In this document: piece after piece, positions 19,975 through 30,918 of the stretch
Layout: each line of letters starts with the position of its first letter
Position numbering within the stretch: position 1 is the first letter of the stretch
Notes under the pieces: generated by a model
What the model was told of the DNA's origin: nothing
Databases searched by the model: none
The model's input: the letters and a program-made list of their open reading frames with translations, nothing else
Made by a program: the position numbers and the translations under genes
Origin: Dipteronia dyeriana
Taxonomy: Eukaryota; Streptophyta; Magnoliopsida; Sapindales; Sapindaceae
Direction: 5' to 3'
DNA: 64,000 bases
NCBI GenBank assembly: GCA_032871835.1
Contig: CM065295.1
Coordinates: 26,794,501-26,858,500, forward strand

Positions 19975-21360
19975 AAATGAACCATAAAATTAGCGTGTTT
20001 ATTGTTTTCACCTAAGATTAACATTTTTATTATTTCTATCAAAATATCCACTATTTAGATAAAATTACCCGTCTTTATATATAAAAAAATATCTATTTTC
20101 TTTTTCTTCTTCTTCGTCTTAGAAAAAAAAAGCAACTTTTTTAATCTATTTTTTATCCTTTTCTTCTTCTTCTTCTTCTTCCTAGACCTCTAATATTCTT
20201 CTTCTTCCTCCCGGATGTGTTTAATTGCGTTAGACTCGGTGTGTTTAATTGTGTTAGAATTATTGTGTTTAATTTGGTGTTGCCCTGGTGAATTTAATTG
20301 ATTTTCCATGATATGTTTTATTGAGTTGTCCTGATGTGTTTAATTGGTCTACCCTGATGTGTTTAATTGAGTTGTCCAAGTGTGTTTAATTGGTCTAGCC
20401 TTATGTGTTTAGTTGGGTTGTCATAGTGTGCTTAATAGATTTACACTTGATGTGTTTAATTAGTTTGCATTTGTGTGTTTAATTGGTCTGCTCTGGTGTG
20501 TTTAATTGGATTCCTATTGTATGTTTAATTAGTGACCTGCTGTATTTGAAGAAAACAAGAAAAAATTCCGGATTTGATTAGATTTAGAAATTTTCTAGAT
20601 TTTCTCATGCAAAAAAAAATAAAAAAAAATCTTTGAAACAATAGATCTCTAGTAAATGTTAATTTTTTTAGGAATAAATTTTTGTTTTAATGGAAGAAAA
20701 TCTGAAAAAAAATAAAATAAAAAACATAATCTGGAAAAAAAACAAACATAATCAAAAAAAAATTCAAAAAAAAAACTTGGAGATTTTCTTTAAACAAAAA
20801 CAAATCTGGAAAAAAAAATATTAAAAACATAATCTGGATTTTTTTTAAAAAAAGCTGGAAACATAATCTGGAATTTTTTCAAAATAAATGAATTTTTTAA
20901 AATCTTTTAAAATCTAGAAAAAAGTTTAAATAAAACGAAATCTGAATTTTTTATATATAAACAACTCTCAGACTTAAACACAACCACAATCACCCTTTAA
21001 ATCAACAACTAACACTCAAATCTGAACCACCGTTCCAACGGCCGAACACAACCCAAAATTGCAAACCAAAGGAGAGAGAAGAGGACCAAAAAAAATGCTT
21101 GGATTAAAGAGAATAAAAGCGTGAAAGAGGAGATCTGGAGAGAGGATCTAGTTGCAAAAAAAAATGGTGGATAGAGGTGTGAGAGAAAGAGAGAGAAGGA
21201 AGAGAGAGAAGGAAGAGAAAAATTCAGACCCAAGGAAAGAGAAGAGATAAGGAAAATAATGAGGGATATTTAGGTATTCACAGCCAATTATTAGATAGAA
21301 ACAATAAAAATACTAATGATGGGTAAAAATAATAAACCTCCTCAATTTTTTATTAAAAGG
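19975..21360. mobile_element. Possible non-autonomous inverted-repeat element
   Basis: The left end (19990-20060) and the reverse complement of the right end (21275-21350) align imperfectly over about 60 bases, sharing GTTTATT, then ATTTTTATT and TTTCTATC in order. The interior holds a minisatellite, poly-A/T runs and a GA-rich stretch (21170-21250) and no transposase. No target duplication was found. A degenerate MULE-type or other foldback element is possible. Confidence 0.4.
20214..20535. repeat. Degenerate minisatellite, TGTGTTTAATT core
   Basis: About a dozen copies of TGTGTTTAATTG occur at roughly 25-33 base spacing, separated by variable spacers such as GTCTACCCTGA and GGTTGTCC. The spacers are not conserved as repeats with unique inserts, so this is a minisatellite. 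Confidence 0.8.
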
Positions 21361-21589
21361 GTATTTCCTCTGTAAATTATGTTAATTCATTTGTTTAATG
21401 ATTTTTTTATTTCATTTTTTATATATTATTCATTTATTTATTGAATTTATAAATATTAGAAAATTAAATAAATTAAAGATAATGTTATAATATTTTTATT
21501 GAATTGCATTGATTTTTGAATGGTTAATGTTTTGGAATTTATATAATTTAAATATTTTGTTTCATTATCATGATATTCCTTTTTTTTTT
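21361..21589. other. AT-rich stretch without features
   Basis: No gene or repeat boundary is seen. Confidence 0.3.
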
Positions 21590-21913
21590 TTGCTTTTAAA
21601 GGATTTTAAAAACGCAGTCATTTTTCATTTTATTTTAAAAAAATAAATAAAAACAAAACCAGTATTAAAAGTGAAAGATTTGAAAAGCATAAAATTCTTG
21701 TTTTTTGTTTTTGTTTTTATTTTTCTTTTATTTTTCACTTTTTTTATATAAAAAATATATTTCATTTTAAAAACTATTAATTGTAATGTTATGCATTTGA
21801 TATGGTTAGAACAAAACGAGACAAGATTTTCAAATGACCAAAGTGCCCCTCTTTATATATATATATTCTAGAATAATTTATTTCTAACTAGAACTAAAAG
21901 CATTCATGCAATA

Positions 21914-21968
<55 letters not shown>

Positions 21969-22116
21969 TATAATATAGTTTATATTATAATATAATGTAT
22001 TTTATGTATATTATAATATATTTTATATTATATATATATATATAAATAATATCTATAATATTATAATATATTTATATATAGATATATATTAATACTATAT
22101 ATATATATATTATGAT

Positions 22117-22151
<35 letters not shown>

Positions 22152-23047
22152 TTATAATGTTATTATATACAATAATATATTATATATTATTATATATAAA
22201 AATATAATAATATTTAGCATATAAAATAATATATATATATATATATTATTAATATAAATTATAATATATGTAATAATATTTAATATATTATTATAATATG
22301 TATATATATATTAATATAATATATATATATATTATAATTATTTATTTATAATTTAAAATTTTAGTTTTGATTAATTCATTTTTTTGATATGTTACTTTTG
22401 TTTAATTTAAAAATTACAATACAAAAATAATATTGGTTAATTATTTAATCAATTTGTTTATAGTTGTAATAATATTAAACAAAATGTTAAAATTGATATT
22501 TCAATTTTTGATAGTTTTCGGCTAACCTACCGGACGCATTTTTTTCGTTTTCATTTACAAAATACAGCTTTCAGTATATGCTACCAGATGCGTTTTCAGA
22601 ATTCGAAACTGAAGCTAAAAATACTGTTTTCATTTTCGAAAAACAGCAACTGAAAAACGCTTACAAGACGAGCCCCTAAACCGGGTTTTTTATTTTTTTT
22701 TTTTTTTAAAAAAAATCAAAATTAAATTAAAAACAAAACCAATATTAAAAGTGAAATATTTGAAAAACACAAAATTCTTGTTTCTTGTTTTTTTTTTGTT
22801 TTTTGTTTTTTTTTTTACTTTTTTTATATAAAAAATATATTTTATTTTTAAAACTATTAATTGTAATGTTATGCATTTGATATGGATAGAACAAGACGAG
22901 ACAAGATTTTCAAATGACCAAAGTGCCCCTCTTATATATATATATATATATATTCTAGAATAATTTATTTCCAACTAGAACTAAAAGCATTCGTGCAATA
23001 ATACATATATATATATATATTAATACTATATATATATATATATATTA

Positions 23048-23087
<40 letters not shown>

Positions 23088-24625
23088 TTATTTATAATGT
23101 TATTATATACAATAATATATTATATATTATTATATACAATAATATATTATATATTATTATATATAAAAATATAATAATATTTATTATATAAAATAATAAA
23201 TATATAATATTAATATAAATTATAATATATGTAATAATATTTATTATAATATATATATATATATATATATATTAATATAATATATACATAATAATATATA
23301 TATTATAATTATTTATTTATAATTTAAAATGTTAGTTTTGATTAATTCGTTTTTTTGATATGTTTTTTCGAATTAATTTTTGATGTGTTACTTTTGTTTA
23401 ATTTAAAAATTACAATACAAAAATAATATTGGTTAATTATTTAATCAATTTGTTTATAGCTGTAATAATATTAAACAAAATGTCAAAATTGATATTTCAA
23501 TTTTTGATAGTTTTCGGCTAACCGACTGGACGCATTTTTTTCGTTTTCATTTACAAAATACAGCTTTCAGTATATGCTACCAGATGCGTTTTCAGAATTC
23601 GAAACTGAAGCTAAAAATACTGTTTTCATTTTCGAAAAATAGCAACTGAAAAACGCTTACAAGACGGGTCCCTAAACCGGGTTTTTTTTTTTAAAAAAAA
23701 AAATCAAAATAAAATTAAAAACAAAACCAATATTAAAAGTGAAATATTTGAAAAACACAAAATTCTTGTTTTTTGTTTTTGTTTTTTGTTTTTTGTTTTT
23801 TTTTTACTTTTTTTATATAAAAAATATATTTTATTTTTAAAACTATTAATTGTAATGTTATGCATTTGATATGGCTAGAACAAGACGAGACAAGATTTTT
23901 AAATGACCAAAGTGCCCCTCTTATATATATATATATATATTCTAGAATAATTTATTTCCAACTAGAACTAAAAGCATTCGTGCAATAATACATATATATA
24001 TATTAATACTATATATATATATATTATGATATATATTTATTTATTTATTTATTTATTTATAATGTTATTATATACAATAATATATTATATATTATTATAT
24101 ATAAAAATATAATAATATTTATTAAATAAAATAATAAATATATAATATTAATATAAATTATAATATATGTAATAATATTTATTATAATAAATATATATAT
24201 ATATATATATTAATATAATATATACATAATAATATATATACTATAATTATTTATTTATAATTTAAAATGTTAGTTTTGATTAATTCGTTTTTTTGATATG
24301 TTTTTTTGAATTAATTTTTGATGTGTTACTTTTGTTTAATTTAAAAATTACAATACAAAAATAATATTGGTTAATTATTTAATCAATTTGTTTATAGTTG
24401 TAATAATATTAAACAAAATGTCAAAATTGATATTTCAATTTTTGATAGTTTTCGGCTAGCCTACCAGACGCGTTTTTTCCGTTTTCATTTACAAAATACA
24501 GCTTTCAGTATATACTACCAGATGCGTTTTCAGAATTCGAAACTGAAGCCAAAAATACTGTTTTCATTTTCATTTTTATTTTTGAAAAACAACAACTGAA
24601 AAATGTTTACAGGACGGGCATCTAT
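21590..24625. repeat. Three tandem ~1-kb AT-rich units
   Basis: A unit of about 0.94-1.08 kb is repeated three times head to tail. Landmark TATTAAAAGTGAAA is at 21663, 22743 and 23731. Landmark GTTTTCGGCT is at about 22514, 23510 and 24448. Each unit runs from a TTTT-rich start, through a CAAAGTGCCCCTC block and long (TA)n tracts, to a block containing GATGCGTTTTCAGAATTCG. Length differences lie mostly in the (TA)n tracts. No coding capacity is seen. Confidence 0.88.
21921..22345. repeat. (TA)n-rich microsatellite tracts
   Basis: A near-perfect (TA)n run of about 40 bases at 21923-21962 is followed by interrupted TA/TTA tracts. Equivalent tracts recur in the second and third tandem units at about 23000-23280 and 23995-24240. 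Confidence 0.85.
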
Positions 24626-25142
24626 ATTTTTCAAATATGTTTTCAATAATTATTTCTGTATTTTCGATCTTTAAATGTGAAATTCAAATTTTCATTTTCA
24701 ATTGAAAATCAATAAAACAGAAAATGAAAAATGAAAAAGTTGCCGGCCCAAGAATGTCTACAATTTCGATTTGATAGTTTACAATGAAAACATGTGGAAA
24801 TGGTGAGAAATGTCACTTTTTTTTATGAGTTGCGATGATGTCACTATATTAATAACTTATGTTTAAAAGGCACATATTATGGTGAACTACCAAAATTGCC
24901 CTTAAAAGTTGTATTTGTGCTTTCATCTTCGGTTTCAGAAAGATAAGTTTATTTCTCTCTCCAAAAAGTAGTGTGTTTTTTTAAAATCTACAGGTAACTG
25001 ATTTTTGTGATCTCCCTAATGTTTTGTCATGCTTTTATGAGTGATTTAAGATGTATGCAACAAATGTATGAACATTTAGTATCCAAAATGTACAGTAGGT
25101 TTGTTTTCTTACTTAAAAAAAAAAACCTCACTCCGAACATAT
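24626..25142. other. Unassigned region upstream of MULE
   Basis: No ORF of note. It may be the 5' terminal region of the MULE, but no terminal inverted repeat partner can be tested because the MULE 3' end is missing. Confidence 0.3.
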
Positions 25143-25385
25143 AAGGCTGGTCCAAGCTTTTATAACAGCTGTGAGCTTTTAAAAGCTCGATCCGAGCTGT
25201 TATATAAAAGCTCACAGGTGTTATATAAAAGCTTGAACCGAGCTTTTATATAACAGCTACGAGCTTTTATAAAAGCTCGCAGCTTATATATAAAAGCTCG
25301 GTCAATCTGAGCTTTTATAAAAGCAAGATCCGAGCTATATAAAAAATCGGTCCGAGCTCTTGTACTATGCTTATCCGAGATGTTA
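25143..25385. repeat. Cluster of short palindromes (GAGCTTTTATAAAAGCTC type)
   Basis: About ten copies of AGCTTTTATA or its complement occur in both orientations. Perfect palindromes include GAGCTTTTAAAAGCTC (25173-25188) and CGAGCTTTTATAAAAGCTCG (25260-25279). It lies about 240 bases upstream of the MULE start and could be a subterminal repeat array or cis-regulatory region. Function is unknown. Confidence 0.75.
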
Positions 25386-25620
25386 TTGTATTGGATCGTG
25401 ATTTTATTTTTCTTTTATGAGATTTTAGTGTATTGGCTCGAGTTTGTACTTTGATTATCCTAGTATTTTTTATTCCAAAGGTTTTTTTTTTAATTCCGAC
25501 ATTTGTTATTATTTTTGAGTTATTTTATAACATTCATTTGATTAATTAATTGTTATTTGAAATTGAATTTAGATATTGTTATTGTTAATAATGGTTTGTG
25601 ATTTTGATTTTGACAGGAGA

Positions 25621-26399
25621 ATGAATCGGATGAGAATAGTCATCTCTTACAACGGTCGATGGGAGCAGTTATCCGATAGAAGTCAGATGTTTTTAGGTGC
25701 TGATAATCAAAGAATGTATGTCTCAAAGAGTATGACTTTCCAAGAGTTGGTGTCGATCGTGGAAACCGTTGTGAAGTATGATGTCGACAAATACAGTTTT
25801 GATCTACAGTGTATATCAATGGTTCATGGGACTGCATGTCGCACGTTTATAAGAAACGACGATGATGTTCAGTTTATGCTGGGGGAAGATAGGGTGATCC
25901 TTCAAGTATGTGTCCGTGTAATTGAGATGGTAGCAGGAGGTGTCATTGGTGAAGAAATCCCTCCTCATGATAACACCCAACAATTTCGATCTTCAGGCAG
26001 AAGTAACCAGTTGTTCACAGAAAGTAAGGAAAACTTGTGTGGTGTCCCACATAAAGTAGCGGACCACGGTGAATTAGTTGGTGGCCAATTCGATGATGTG
26101 TTTGAATGTCAAATTGAGATGAATGATGGGCAGTTCAACCACCATTATAATGACTTCTATAATCACATAAACAATGAGCAAAACAGTGAACCGAATGTTG
26201 AGCTGACACAATAGATGAATGATAAGGAAAATTTGCATCCGGTTGATAATATCAAACTGAAAAGGCGTGCAACACATGTACAAAGATTTACTTGCAGTGC
26301 AGCAGCTGTAGCTGTGACTTTCGAGGTCCAGCCTAATTTAACTACAAGTGATTCTGATAATGTTAGAACGCGGGTTATTCTAAGAGCACAATCATACTC
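25621..26399 (+). pseudogene. MULE transposase, N-terminal PB1-like region
   Basis: The first 198 codons (to TAG 26212-26214) form the PB1-like N-terminal region usual in plant MuDR-type transposases: MRIVISYNGRWEQ, MYVSKSMTFQELVSIVE and FIRNDDDVQFML. I chose ATG 25621 because it follows TTTTGACAGGAGA, which looks like a splice acceptor; an upstream in-frame ATG at 25576 would add AT-rich, unlikely residues. The frame is closed by TAG at 26212-26214 but continues open and in frame from 26215, so this looks like one nonsense mutation. An acidic linker follows until the LTR at 26400. Confidence 0.8.
26395..26399. repeat. Target-site duplication, left copy (solo LTR in MULE)
   Basis: TACTC here and at 27419-27423 brackets the solo LTR. 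Confidence 0.95.
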
Positions 26400-27418
26400 T
26401 GATGAGGACCAGCCAGTTGATCACAATTCGGCTAAGGTTGGAAAAGATCCAGATCCTTTAACCATTCATGGAGGACCAATGACAAGAGCTAAAGCTAAAA
26501 GGATGAAAGAAGCCTTAACTTGTTTAATGGAAAGCATTTGGAAGGAGCAAGCTAGTGAAGATTCAAGATTTGGTCAAGGTTCTAAGGATGCAAGAAGAGT
26601 ATAAAATGGTTAACATGTTTCAAACAAGTCCAAATCCCGAAGACAAGAGTCCAGCCTTGTTAGAATGAAGTATTCTAGTTTATCTTGAAGAGTAAAAGGC
26701 CATTCAGCCATGTTGGGTTTTGTGGGCCTATTTTATAATTAGTTTGGGTTTAATTATGTTGGGTTTTGTGTGCTTATTTTCTGATTAGTTTGGGTTTTAA
26801 TTGTGTTGGGTTTTGTGGGCTTATTTTATGAATAGTTTGGGTTTTTGTGTTGGGTTTTATTTTGTTAAGTGTGAGTTCATGTGTTCTTTGATTAGGAATA
26901 AAGAGTTACAAATGCTGAATACTTAATGGCCATTATTCATGGTCTAAATGTCATTTAGTGGGAGGTTACACATTTAATGGGTAGTTATATTTGTGTTGTA
27001 TTGTCCTTGGCCTTTGTTCTATATAAACAAGGCTGCTTTTTCTATGTAAGGGCAGAGATTTGAGTAATATAAACTTATTTGAGCACTTTGTGAGTGTTTT
27101 GTTTTTAAGTTCTTGCATGAACTTTGGAACTTATCAAGCTTATTCAGCTTGTGGCGTTCAACAACCTCAAAATCTTTGTTTTGCCTTTAAACTTATCAAA
27201 CTTCATAGTTTGTGGCGTTATGGGGAAATCAAAGTGCTGTTTCTAAATTAGCTTTTATCATCATTCCATTGATAAAGTGATTAGAATATTTTCTCTTACT
27301 TCAATCTTGAACGATCGGGTTTGTTTCAATTAGTTGGAGGGTGTTAAATTTCATTCCATATGTAGCATAGCTCTTTAGCTATTGGAATGTATGGTTGCTA
27401 AGTTAATGATTTCCATCA
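26400..27418 (+). mobile_element. Solo LTR, G family, inside the MULE gene
   Basis: A 1019-bp LTR runs from TGATGAGGACC to TTCCATCA, closely similar to the G element LTRs, with TATA box at 27020-27027. The first ~200 bases are open in the integrase frame and encode GGPMTRAKAKRMKEALTCL, the tail lost from the G element itself. Its length shows an extra GTTTTATTTTGTTAAGTG-type segment near 26855 absent from the G copies. Confidence 0.95.
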
Positions 27419-28371
27419 TACTCGTTTGGTACTGGTGGAAGCATGAACTCGGTTCAAGAAGAACCTACAAGCATGATATATAAGGGGCATTTTTTTCCTA
27501 CCAAAAAGGATTTGAAGAGACTCGTTAGGCATTTTGCAATGCGGCAGAACTTCGAGTGGAAGGTGAAAATGTCAAATAAGACAACGTTACATTTGGTTTG
27601 TTTGATGGACAACTGTACGTGGAAATTAAGAGCGGTTAGGAGAGATGAATGGACATACTTCCAAGTAAGAAGTTTTGTGAACGAACACACATTTCCTTTG
27701 GAGGAGATTCACCGCCGTCACCGACAAACTAGTACAGTCATAATTGGAGAAGTGATTGCACCTAGACTTCAACAACAAGATAGTCGACTAATGCGTCCAA
27801 AGGACATAATTGCCGACATGAAAACAATGTATGGCATCCAAATCTTGTACAGTAAGGCACATCAAGCCCTACAATATACGTTGTCACTGACCTATGGAAC
27901 ACATGAAGAAACCTTCAAACTACTGCCATCATTTGGGAACGTGTTAGAGCAACAAAATCCAAGGACAATAACTGACTTACAGTGCGACGAAGATGGTAGA
28001 TTTCTCTATTTTTTCATGTCGTTGGGTGTCTCACTCATAGGATTCCAGAGGTGTATGCGTCCAGTTATTGCTGTAGATGGTACCCATTTAAAGGGAAGAT
28101 TCGGGGGCACAATGTTTGTTGCAACTTTACAAGATGGGAACGAATATGTGTATCCAATTGTTTTTGGGTACGGTGACTTAGAAAATAACCTGTCATGGGA
28201 GTGGTTTTTGGATTGCTTGAAGGGTGCCCTAGGCCATATTGATGATCTGGTTTTCATTTTCGATTGGCATACAAGCATTGAAGCTGGGATTTCTAAAGTT
28301 TTTCCCGATGCAACCCATACGATATGTTGTTGGCACTTTTCTGAAATGTGAAGAAGCGATTTCACAGAAAG
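27419..28371 (+). pseudogene. MULE transposase, DNA-binding and DDE core (truncated)
   Basis: This is the second part of the transposase. It shows a Mutator-type DNA-binding domain (LVRHFAMRQNFEWKV, then LVCLMDNCTWKLRAV) and the MULE catalytic domain with AVDGTHLKGRFGG (first Asp at 28076) and FIFDWHTSIEAGI (second Asp at 28262), then ICCWHFSE. A base is missing near 28346, giving a stop at 28349-28351. The reading resumes in another frame until the junction at 28371. The catalytic Glu would lie downstream and is absent. Confidence 0.88.
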
Positions 28372-28691
28372 GATGGCTTATAGCCTTTCTTTTCGTTTAG
28401 GGTTTTAGTATATAAAGGAACGAATTGGATGTAATTCGATAGACTTGAATTGAATAAAAAATTTGTGAGAGTTCATCTCTTTTTGGTTCTGAAAACTTGA
28501 CTTATCACTCACATCTTCTTCTTGTTCTTGAGTGTGGCATCTTCAACTTCTCGATACCGTTGGTTCTTATCTTCTTATAGGTAACGAGTCGCGGTCCGAT
28601 AACGTTCTTGTTTGTAAACTTGGTTAGAAAACGATCATTCGTTACCATATATTGGTTCCGGGTCTCACTGCTCTTGGTAAGGTTCATATCA
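28372..28691 (+). repeat. Truncated 5' LTR of T
   Basis: Matches the last ~320 bases of the 3' LTR, including the TATA box TATATAAA at 28409-28416 and the TTCATATCA end. The 5' part is missing and MULE sequence abuts it through shared AGGATGG. Confidence 0.9.
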
Positions 28692-28693
28692 GT

Positions 28694-28705
28694 TGGTATC
28701 AGAGC
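28694..28705 (+). promoter_or_regulatory. Primer-binding site of T
   Basis: TGGTATCAGAGC starts three bases after the LTR end and matches the complement of the initiator-Met tRNA 3' end. Confidence 0.92.
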
Positions 28706-29081
28706 TTAGGCTTCTAAATCAGGTTTAATCTATCATTGTTCTTTCTCTTCTCTGAATTCGTTTGTTTTTTTTTTAAAAAGGCTTGCTTGAGTCCACTTGA
28801 TCAAGGTCGGTAAAAAAAAGTACAATTTTTTTTTGGGTCGTGTAGTTGAACCTATATCAACTATTTCTATTCTTTATCTTGATTCCGTGCATTGATATTC
28901 AAAAAAAAAAAATTAATAGCTAAAGAATTCCGTCTTCATTATTCTTGTCCTTTTGTTTTGTTACTTCTATTTTTCTTGTATTTCTTGTGAGTGTCTGTAT
29001 AAGTCAAAAAAAAGAAAAAGGAAGAACTGAAAGAGTTAACAAAGAGTAGAAAAAGGCAAGAGTGTGTGAGCTCATCAGAGG

Positions 29082-29189
29082 GTAAAAGCCAAAGAATTGA
29101 GTGAAAACACGAGTGTGAGTGCCACCATCTTTGTGAGTAAACACGTGAGGGAGTGTTTGTGAGGCTTACTAATTTCTTTTGTTTTACAG
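29082..29189 (+). other. Putative intron in the T leader
   Basis: A candidate donor CAGAGG|GTAAAAGC at 29081-29083 and an acceptor TTTTACAG|GTTTC ending at 29189 would define a ~108-base intron. A good branch-point match (CTTACTAAT, 29165-29173) lies about 20 bases before the acceptor. The acceptor block is conserved in the T3 element (62058-62059 on the minus strand) and in G (11079-11080). This is inference from motifs only. Confidence 0.4.
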
Positions 29190-29198
29190 GTTTCAAAT

Positions 29199-30480
29199 AT
29201 GTCACGTGATAAAAGTAGAGACTTATCTGATGATGCACCAGAAACGATAGATCTTAATTTTTTGTATAAAGCCATACAAAAAAAACATGGAGTGGATGGA
29301 GATTAAGATTGGTGAGGTGCATGATAGGATAGATAAGGTGGAGTTTAGTTCACAAAGGGTGCAACTAATTAGGGTTCCTAATGTGGAACGAAGAGAAAGA
29401 AACCCACATAGGGATGATTATGAAGATGATTATGGGAATGACCTAGAGGAGGTTGATCGCATGTCCAATGTGGGTGCGGGCAGATTGAGGCGTGAAATGG
29501 GAGGTAGAGAAGTTAGGTATGGGAATAGAGAAGATAGGTATGGGTATAGAGGAGATAGATATGGAGAGAGGGCTGATAATAATTTGGGTAGTATAAAGGT
29601 GAAAATCCCAACGTTTCAAGGTAAAACTGATCCCGAAGCTTATTTAGAGTGGGAGAAAAGAATAGAATTGGTATTTGACTGTCATGACTATTCTGAATTA
29701 AAGAAGGTAAAGTTGGCTACCATAGAATTTACTGATTATGCTATCATTTGGTGGGATCAATTGATTGTGAGTAGAAGACGGAATTGAGAAAGACCTATTG
29801 AGACTTGGGAGGAGATGAAAGCTGTCATGAGGAAGCGTTTCATTCTGAGTCACTATTATAGGGGTTTGTTTCAAAAATTACAAACCCTTACTCAAGGGTC
29901 TAAGTGTGTTGAAGATTACTACAAGGAGATGGAGATAGCCATGATTTGGGCTGATGTAGAGGAAGACCGAGAGGCTACTATGGCTAGGTTTTTAAGTGGA
30001 CTAAACCGAGACATAGCAAATGTGGTGGAGTTGCAACATTATGTTGAATTGAGTGACATGGTACACATGGCAATTAAGTTGGAACAACAATTGAAGAGAA
30101 AGAGTTCCACACAGGTTGGGCAAAATTCGGGTTCTTCATCATCATGGAAACCGAATTGGAGCAAGAGGGATGACCAGCATAGTTTCAAGGCCAAGACCGA
30201 ACCTTCCAGAGATCATAAAGTCGGAGGCACATTAAAATCAGGTACATTAGTTCCTCAACCTTCTAGAAATCGTGACATTAAGTGCTTTAAGTGTTTGGGA
30301 GCAGGTCATATTGCATCTCAATGCCCAAACAAGAGAGTAATGGTTTTGAAGGATGATGGTGAGATCAAATATGAGAGAGAATCTGATGATAAGTCCATGC
30401 CACCTTTGGAGGATGCAAGTGATATTGAATATCTGGTGGACGGAGAGCTTTTGGTGGCAAGAAGAGCTCTTAGTGCTCAA
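29199..30480 (+). pseudogene. Gypsy T gag
   Basis: Gag starts at ATG 29199 (MSRDKSRDLSDD, the same start as the T3 element). An extra A in the A-run near 29280 shifts the frame, and reading continues from 29287. The core IPTFQGKTDPEAYLEWEKR and FTDYAIIWWDQL is followed by a TGA at 29785-29787, where the T3 copy has an open codon. The second part has the CCHC knuckle CFKCLGAGHIASQC near 30283-30324. Particle formation is impossible from this copy. Confidence 0.9.
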
Positions 30481-30918
30481 GCCAAGGAAGATGATGAGGT
30501 ACAACGTGACAACATTTTTCATACCCGCTGCCATGTTAATGATAAGGTATGTAGCATGATCATTGATAGGGGGAGTTGTACTAATGTGGCTAGCACTAAT
30601 TTTATGGAGAAATTGAATTTAGCCACTTTGAGGCATCCAAAACCATATAAGTTACAGTGGTTAAATGATAGTGGGGAAATCAAGGTGACTAAACAAGTGT
30701 TGGTGACATTTTCAATTGGAAAGTACAAAGATGAAGTCCTTTGTGATGTGGTACCAATGAATGCGGGCCATATCCTTTTGGGGAGACCATGGCAGTTCGA
30801 TAGGCATGTGACCCATGATGGGTATACCAATAGATACTCCTTTGTACTCAATAAAAAATCAACCACTCTTGTACCTTTAAAACCAAAACAAGTGTATGAA
30901 GACCAAGTAAGGTTATGA
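30481..30918 (+). pseudogene. Gypsy T protease
   Basis: Protease follows gag in frame. The active-site region reads MIIDRGSCTNVAS, where the T3 copy has DGG and element G has DSG, so an Arg replaces a key residue and the enzyme is likely inactive. HILLGRPWQFDR follows. A TGA at 30916-30918 ends this part. The charged linker to RT remains open in the same frame. Confidence 0.88.

Larger units (their letters stand above)
25621..28371 (+). mobile_element. MuDR-type MULE, 3'-truncated, with nested solo LTR
   Basis: Coding sequence for a MULE transposase runs 25621-26399 and 27419-28371, split by a solo LTR. After removing the LTR and one TACTC copy the two parts are in the same frame. The 3' end, including the final catalytic Glu and the zinc knuckle, is missing because T-family LTR sequence starts at about 28371. 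Terminal repeats were not identified. Confidence 0.85.

Noticed and set aside
20214..20535. Possible CRISPR-like array
   Set aside because: Short degenerate core, variable short spacers, eukaryotic repeat context; a minisatellite explains it.
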